From assembly GCA_958430865.1 (NCBI GenBank), contig CAUDNR010004626.1, positions 6,128-44,260 on the forward strand: a stretch of 38,133 nt of DNA, read 5' to 3'. The notes beneath the pieces were generated by a model. That model was not told the origin of the DNA, did not search any database, and saw nothing but the letters and a program-made list of their open reading frames with translations. This DNA comes from Entrophospora sp. SA101 (lineage: Eukaryota; Glomeromycota; Glomeromycetes; Entrophosporales; Entrophosporaceae). Each line of letters opens with the position of its first letter. Positions within the stretch are counted from its first letter, which is position 1. Position numbers and translations under genes: made by a program. Shown one piece after another: positions 32,200 to 38,133 of the stretch.

Positions 32200-33229
32200 A
32201 AAATTTTGAAGTGTGTTTTCATTTATTATTCTATAAAAAGAAATAATTAATTGAATAGCTTGAATAAGCGTCAAGTTTTTAACTACTCATTTGGACATAT
32301 ATATTTACAAACAGAAAATAATATTTAGTCATTTATCTTTTTATATATATTATGTTTACATGTGATTTCGTTAGAATAATTTTCAATGCCAGGACAAAAA
32401 CCCATTCACATCGTTTATAAAGCTTATGTAGTCATACTTTAAACGACTTTATACTCTATCTCATTGTCAAAATTTCGAATATTTTATTCTTACAATTTTT
32501 ATATTCAAATAAAATTAATCTTTTAAATTTGCGTCTTATAATTGAAGAATGAGTTTTTTTTGAAATTTATCAGAATTTTAAACAGATAGATAAACTTTGC
32601 CCTGGAAATCGTGTCGAGGAGTTCTAGGTATGGATGCATTTCCAGCTTCCATCCAAGTAGGTCGTAACAAGACCCATGGGATAATAAAGACCATCATCAC
32701 TGAACTTGCACAATTCAGGTTCTTCTGAATTCCGAGAAAAAGGTGAAATCGCGAATAGGCAATAACACCATATGTGCAAAAGTTAATACACTTATTACCA
32801 AGGTTGACCCAGTTCTCTTGAGCGTGCGTTTTCTCCCTCTGATGGTAGAAAGAGGGGTATTATCATGAAAAAAATCGGCGCGCTATCTACACAATTTTTT
32901 TAAAATTTACCCAAGATTCTATTGGCTAATAGTGAAAAATCGCTTCCATAAACAAACTATATTAATATAAATTTGACATGGTGTTACGGGCCACTTACGC
33001 TACTGTTATTATATATTATGATTTTTACCTTTAGCTTGACTGGGACCTCAATTAGAAGTTTACAGGATCCTCTGAAAAAAATTTCTTGATGTGGAAAAAT
33101 TTGCAAGACGCGGATCTGATTAAAATCCCTTTTGGCCGTCCGCAGTTCTTGTTAGTATATTCCACGTTTCTATCAGATGGACTGTGAGTGGCCAAAGCGG
33201 ACCATTAACTTGTATTAATTTTGGTTGCC
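32200..33229. other. 3' flank and intergenic region, no gene seen
   Basis: The first ~300 bp is AT-rich and probably holds the BYE1-like terminator. A less AT-rich stretch at about 32590-32880 has no long open frame and was not recognised; it could be a repeat or non-coding RNA, without direct support. Confidence 0.4.
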
Positions 33230-33600
33230 AATCATAAACATGATAACAATATTGAAGTTCTTTATATATTTCTTATCAATAGCTTCTTTGCAAGATTTGA
33301 TTTTTTCATGAAAATCACAATCACTTGAAAGAATTGGATCAAATCTTATTAGTGGAATAATGTCTTTTAAGAGAGTTTTCAATGTCAAATCGATTACTTT
33401 TTTCCTTTTCACTCTCCATTGAATAATATGATCTCAGATTTCATTTCCATTTTCTATTTTTAGATCTTCTTTTTTCCAATATTGACATAATCATCGGAAT
33501 TAAAAAAAATAGAGATTTTCACAAATAATTCTTTACAATTGTGATATTTTATAAAAGCATAAATTTCATTATTTTTCTTTAATAAATTTGTCGCCCATTT
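33230..33600 (-). pseudogene. BTB-BACK domain remnant
   Basis: Minus strand reads LLKKNNEIYAFIKYHNCKELF, then in the next open piece WKKEDLKIENGNEI*DHIIQW and VIDLTLKTLLKDIIPLIRFDPI. This resembles the BACK region of the BTB(-TLDc) proteins expanded in Rhizophagus, including the DLIPLIRF signature. One TGA stands where the family usually has Trp (NEIWDHIIQW), and there is no BTB or TLDc part nearby. A fragment of a duplicated gene; identification is by motif memory only. Confidence 0.5.
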
Positions 33601-33915
33601 TTAATGGCATTGTAGTTCTTCAATTAATTCATTAAAATATGATTCATCACATGTTTAAGCAGTTCAGATTTCATCTGGCTGGATTATTGATATTAATATT
33701 TTTGCTTTAGATATAAATTTATAAATAATAAATTTTTTTAATTTCAAATACATGTATAATAATAATCCTTACTTTTAAATTATATAATGGGGTTTTAAAA
33801 TTTTTAACATTCTCCCACCTTAATTTCAACATCATAATAATCTGATTCATTCAACATTATTAATTTATTAATATTATTATGTTAACGTTATCTAAGGATG
33901 AAAAATATATTAATA

Positions 33916-34664
33916 TAGTGTGCCCATGATGGGCACTATCGGGAACTGTTGGTACCATGTCATGCACTAGTGCCATTGCCCAAGTGCCCGTCTTTTTTTT
34001 TTATTTGGCATCAATGTTTCTGGATATTTTTATGAGTGAGTTTGTGACATTTTTAGCAAATAAAATTATATTTTCGCAAAATGGGAAGATGAGTAGTTCG
34101 AATAGAACTCTTTTCTCTACCTCTTTTTTCTTCACTATCGTATTAATATTGACGTGTTATATAATAAAACACTTCTAAATAAAAGAACACTTTCAAATAA
34201 GACTTAACTTTTGCTACCTTTGCGTTTACTTTCCACCTTTGTGTTCGCATTTCACTATTGCGTTGGCTTTCTGATGGAAGATTTGACAACAATATATTCT
34301 GACGACTTTATTTCAAATATCTCTCAAGAGAATAGTATAACAGAAACAATCAATAATACATATAGCATCAAAGAACATTGGATAGAGAATATTTGACAAT
34401 GTCTGCATCCTCGAAAGAAACAATACTCGAACAATACTAGCAAATCACATTTAAAAAATCATGTGCGTTCATAGCTTAAAAGAAGTCAGAAAAATCTGGT
34501 ACTCTTAACGATCTACCAGAAACAAATAGCAATACTTTAATAAATTGTACTTCTTAACCGAAATAAAATAATATTTCTTTGCTAGTTAATAGGTTCTACG
34601 ACAGGCGCCATTGCCAGTGCCAATGCCCGTGTGCCCTAAATTTTTGTTAGCACGGGCATAGCTA
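33916..34664 (+). mobile_element. decayed hAT-like element with GTGCCC repeats
   Basis: Both ends carry GC-richer clusters of GTGCCC/GCCATTGCC motifs (33918-33990 and 34603-34660), with TAGTGTGCCC at the left and an imperfect inverse GGGCATAGCTA at the right. Between them, SIYS-like DDFISNISQENS and later NNTSKSHLKNHVRS resemble a BED-finger end, with frameshifts. The region looks like a short, decayed hAT family member different from the one at 24.5 kb. Borders uncertain. Confidence 0.4.
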
Positions 34665-34717
34665 AATGCGTGTAACGCTAAAATCTTCATTTTTTTTTCA
34701 AAAAATCAATTAAAAAA

Positions 34718-36187
34718 ATGTAAATACAATTATAATATAGTTTCATAAATTTATTTAAAAATAATAAAAAATAATTAAAACATTTACTGCTGTTTTAGGG
34801 GTCGTTATGTACAACTTGTAATGGGACCTGCTGGTACTGGCAAGGTAAAAGAAAAGAAATTATAGAAATTTAATTAATTAGTTGGTTATTTTGACACTTT
34901 TTTTTTTAAAAAAAAGTCCACATACTGTGCCACAATGTTATCGCACTGTCAAAATTTGGGACGTGTTGTCCATTTGATGAATCTTGATCCAGCAGCTGAG
35001 AAATTCGAGTATGAGCCTTCAATAGGTGAGAAGAAATCAAGTTTTCCTTTTATTAGGTTTATAAATTTAGATCATATGAGCAAATCTTCTTTATTTATAT
35101 AATCTTTTTAATTAGATATTCGTGATTTGATTACATTGGAAGATGTCATGGAGGAATTACAATATGGTCCTAATGGGGGTCTAATATATTGTCTTGAGTA
35201 TGTTTTTTTTTTGTGTTTATATTATTCAGTTTTATTATTTTCTGAGGGGCTATTATTAATTATGACTTGACACAGGTTTTTATTAAATAATTTGGATTGG
35301 CTAGAAGAAGAATTAGGCGATTATGAAGATGATTATTTAATTATAGATTGTCCAGGTTTTTTTATTTCCTTGTGAAATAATCATAAACTCACATAAATAC
35401 ACAAACAAAGTATATGTATGTATTTATTCATTTATTTATTCAAAAGGACAAATTGAACTTTATACACATTTTCCAATCATGAGAAGTATTTGTGATTGCC
35501 TACAAAGATTAGGTTTTCGAATTTGTGGTGTTTATTTATTGGAAAGCCAATTTATTGAAGACCATTCTAAATTTTTTGCTGGTGTCTTAAGTGCAATGTC
35601 AGCAATGATTAGTTTAGAAATACCTCATATTAATGTAATGTCAAAAATGGATCTTTTAGGAAAAGTTAAAAGAAAAGAATTGGAAAGGTATTCTATTTAA
35701 AAAATATATTAAAAAAAATATGTTTTTCCCATATGTCTTTTTATTGATTTATTTCTTCAATCAAATAATTTAGATATTTTGATGCTGATCCTTTATTATT
35801 AGCAGACAAAGCAAATGCTACTACAAATCCTAAATTTCATGATTTGAATAGCGCAATTGTAAAATTGGTAGATATATATTTTTATATTTTTATAATATTT
35901 TACAACAAGCTTTTTATTTATTTATTTATTTTATTATACAAAGATTGATGATTACAACATGGTTAATTTCATACCATTAAATATAAATGAAGAAGATTCA
36001 ATTACACTAATACTGTCACATGTTGATAATGCATTACAATTTTTAGAAGATCAAGAACCAAAAGAACCAAGGGTAAAATATATTAATTGTAATTATTAAC
36101 AAAAACATATATTGTATCTCAATATGAATATATTATTTTTTTTAAAAAATATAGGATGAATATGAATATGAAGATGAAGATGAATGA
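34718..36187 (+). CDS. GPN3: GPN-loop GTPase 3
   Basis: Nine exons: AT at 34718-34719, then 34799-34844, 34917-35025, 35116-35197, 35276-35355, 35447-35687, 35774-35867, 35944-36072, 36155-36187; 271 aa, usual length. Features: [18 protein letters not shown] (P-loop 10-18), the GPN motif in YGPNGG (70-72), DCPGQIE (G3, 104-109), SKMD guanine motif (172-175) and an acidic EYEYEDEDE tail. GPN GTPases act in the cytoplasm in assembly and nuclear import of RNA polymerase II. The start codon is inferred to be split: AT, a 79-base GTAAAT..TTTTAG intron, then G. This gives the N-terminus conserved in the family; no other upstream ATG fits. Intact. Confidence 0.93.
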
Positions 36188-36352
36188 GATTATAAAACAA
36201 ATGTAAATCAAATGTTTGCAAGAGATTACCTTTTAAATAAATGATTTATATTTATCATCATTTTTATTATCATTGATACATAATATATTATTTGAACATT
36301 TTTTGGATTTTTCACCCTATGTCTTTAACATCCCAATTATACACAGGGTCTG
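36188..36352. other. 3' flank of GPN3
   Basis: AT-rich 3' untranslated or terminator region; nothing else seen. Confidence 0.4.
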
Positions 36353-36647
36353 ATTCATTTCATTGACAATAACTTTGTCAACAATCATTTTATCGACACA
36401 TTTTGTCAATGGTTTATTTCATCAACAGTTCATTTCATCAACAGTTCATTCATCAACAGTTCATTTCATTGACAGTTCATATTAATATGATTTTAGCATA
36501 ACATATGCATTGGTTATAGGAATTATGATTTTGAAATTTAGATAACATATGCATTGGTTATAGGAATTATGATTTTGAAATTTAGATAAAAAGAAATTTT
36601 GGATACTAATTAGAACTGTCAATGAAGTGTTTGTCAATGAGGTGAAT
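36353..36647. mobile_element. MITE-like element with TTCATTTCATCAACAG repeats
   Basis: Imperfect TIR ATTCAYYTCATTGACAA at 36353-36369 and inverse at 36631-36647 (15/17). The left half contains four degenerate copies of a 15-16-bp unit TTCATTTCATCAACAG (36410-36480), with the inverse CTGTCAATGAA near the right end, as in subterminal binding sites. No target duplication seen. Confidence 0.5.
36498..36585 (+). repeat. 44-bp perfect tandem duplication
   Basis: Two head-to-tail copies of a 44-bp unit beginning ATAACATATGCATTGGTTAT, inside the MITE-like element. Confidence 0.9.
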
Positions 36648-36685
36648 GCGACTGCTACAAAACTATACATGTTAACAAAATCAAT

Positions 36686-37151
36686 TTGGATTTGACTCAA
36701 TTCCCAAAAACACAATTTTCAATTGCATCTGACTCTATTATTTATATGACTCAATTAATTGCATCAAAAAGTCACCTGATTGAGTCAACCATTTCTATGT
36801 ATATGGGGCATACTACTGGACAAAGTGAACATTTGTATTACCAAGGATTTCAGGTTCAAAATTTAGTTAACAGTTTGTATAATAATAATCCTTCCTTTTA
36901 CTTTAGTATTAGTAATATATAGAACTACTCCTATATAAAAATAATAATATGAAACTCATTTATATCAGAACTACTATGGAACCCAAGAATTATAATACCA
37001 TCAGAAGTATTTTGAAGAAACTTATCTAAGAAAAGAAAGGATTACTTATGAAATTTACCAAGAAAGAAAAATAATAAGCATTAATAAAAGAAAGCAGAAT
37101 GAAGATATGCTATTATCCAACAAAAAACAGAAATCTTTAGAAAGAAAATAA
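36686..37151 (+). pseudogene. unrecognised coding-like fragments
   Basis: An open frame of 78 codons (36686-36922) and, in another frame, a Lys/Glu-rich stretch (FEETYLRKERITYEIYQER, about 37010-37151) look coding in composition but have no recognised domain. Their position before a helicase remnant suggests pieces of one decayed mobile element. Confidence 0.3.
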
Positions 37152-37341
37152 AATGCAATAAATCCTATTATTACATATTGATCTTATTTTTTAGTAATAT
37201 AATACTGAATATTAAAGTTATATCTACTATTCGTAGTCTAATAGAATTACCATCAAACTTTTCTTCTATGCTCTTTGAAGTATTGTTTTTATATTTTGCT
37301 GAAGTCTTGATCTTTTGGGTCAGAAATATGGTTTTTAACAT

Positions 37342-37488
37342 GTCGCTTTGAACATAGATCAAAATATATTTGCACCAGGTCAAATTTATGTGGCAATGAG
37401 TCAAACCTGTAAACGTGATTCTTTATTTACTTCAATACAAAAGTCAAATACAATCTCAGAAGTCAAATTACTTCTTACAATTAATTAA
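37342..37488 (+). pseudogene. PIF1-type helicase C-terminal remnant (probably Helitron-derived)
   Basis: The frame reads VALNIDQNIFAPGQIYVAMSQ, which matches the FAPGQ-YVALSR motif near the C-terminus of PIF1-like helicases, then a short tail and TAA at 37486. Only this motif and about 25 more residues remain; the Walker motifs are not in the window. Such fragments are usually left by Helitron or PIF1-like repeat genes. Confidence 0.6.
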
Positions 37489-38133
37489 CAATCAGACAAT
37501 TGCGTTTTTACTGGAGAAAAATAAATTTAATTCGTTATCTTTATTATCTTAAAACTCTATTTATATCAATCACAATAATAAAAATAATAAAATGAAAAAA
37601 TATTATTCGTAACTTTTATCCGTTATAAAACCCTTCGTGAAATCCGAGACATTCATTTTTTTGATTGAAGGTAGATATATAGAAAAGTGATAAATTAATG
37701 CAAAAGATTAAAAATTACTTTAAAATTTTTGAAATATTATGTGATCCACGCATTGGATTTTAAAAAACCCACCACCATTCAATTCAGCTTTAAAAGGGGA
37801 GTCTATTAATCTAAAAAAAAAAAATTGTCTCAAATTTTCTTTTCATAGATTTTTCAAATTTGAAAGTTATGCTCAGAAATGCAACAATAATTTTCGTGTT
37901 ACAATATTTTGAATCTCACGACCAAATTTGGTAATGATTTTCTGTTAATGTAATATGTTCGTTAAACTTTTTTGTTGTAAAGAACTTTTATTTATTAATA
38001 AAAAAAAGGAAAAAAATACATCAAATAAATCAAATTTATGTTGTAGAAAATATTCCATGAAAAAAAAGTTGTTACACGAAATTTACTTAGTCTCAATTTC
38101 TTAAATGTATAACAAAATTCGGAATTTTCAAAA
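37489..38133. other. AT-rich sequence, no gene seen
   Basis: No open frame, RNA or repeat that can be supported. Confidence 0.5.

Noticed and set aside
31586..32209. 207-codon plus-strand frame inside the BYE1-like 3' part, and a 130-codon antisense frame (31787-32179)
   Set aside because: Both are His/Ile/Asn- or Asp/Val-rich shadows of the CAA/CAT repeats of the real coding frame; no domain.
32590..32880. Possible structured RNA or rRNA fragment in the less AT-rich stretch
   Set aside because: No recognisable rRNA core, tRNA box or strong hairpin could be identified by eye; left as unassigned intergenic sequence.

Overview
The window looks like nuclear DNA of a Glomeromycotina (arbuscular mycorrhizal) fungus close to Rhizophagus. 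It is very AT-rich, genes carry many short GT..AG introns, and it is full of small inverted-repeat elements. The gene families are those expanded in these fungi: TKL-like kinases with a Cys-pair N-terminus, Crinkler-type (CR) NTPase-nuclease proteins, BED/DUF659 hAT transposases and BTB-BACK proteins. Genus-level placement is inferred from recognising these families; no search was run.

Left part (1-6.9 kb): an acidic Myb/SANT-like gene (+, 298-1153) faces a seven-exon Aurora-type kinase gene (-, 4672-3158) whose HRD and DFG motifs read HHD and NFG. The first introns of the two genes share a long identical stretch in opposite orientation. A GC-rich island and a tRNA-Val-like SINE head with repeated tail sequence follow.

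7.07-13.8 kb: a tandem duplication of about 3-3.7 kb, each copy with a two-exon TKL-like kinase gene (484 and 486 aa). Comparing the copies exposes a TA-flanked 468-bp element (7170-7637) and a TC-flanked 151-bp element (7941-8091), both present in copy A and absent from copy B. The two kinase promoters hold different MITEs, and 876 bp spanning the intron is identical inside otherwise diverged copies.

14.8-17.9 kb: a secreted HEFVH metalloprotease gene (-) whose 5' half and promoter are tandemly duplicated in a perfectly abutting 1239-bp unit, leaving a truncated chimeric second gene. 18.9-22.7 kb: a CR NTPase-REase pseudogene (-), cut by a MULE-type MITE and duplicated internally, with one duplication breakpoint exactly at the MITE end. 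22.8-24.1 kb: a kinase pseudogene split by another copy of the same MITE (10-bp target-site duplication). 24.48-27.16 kb: a 2.7-kb hAT transposon with a decayed transposase, itself interrupted by a 305-bp TIR element.

Right part: an intact BYE1-like gene (PHD, TFIIS-M, SPOC; 1231 aa; 27772-32199), a BTB-BACK remnant, a decayed hAT-like remnant, an intact GPN3 GTPase gene (271 aa) whose start codon appears to be split by an intron, a small repeat element, and a PIF1-type helicase C-terminal remnant. The conserved housekeeping genes (BYE1-like, GPN3) flank a centre that is an accessory region shaped by transposons and recent duplication. No single new molecular system stands out with certainty. 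The strongest novelties are the Aurora pseudokinase, the MITE-linked capture and duplication in the CR gene, and the TIR family with TC target duplications.
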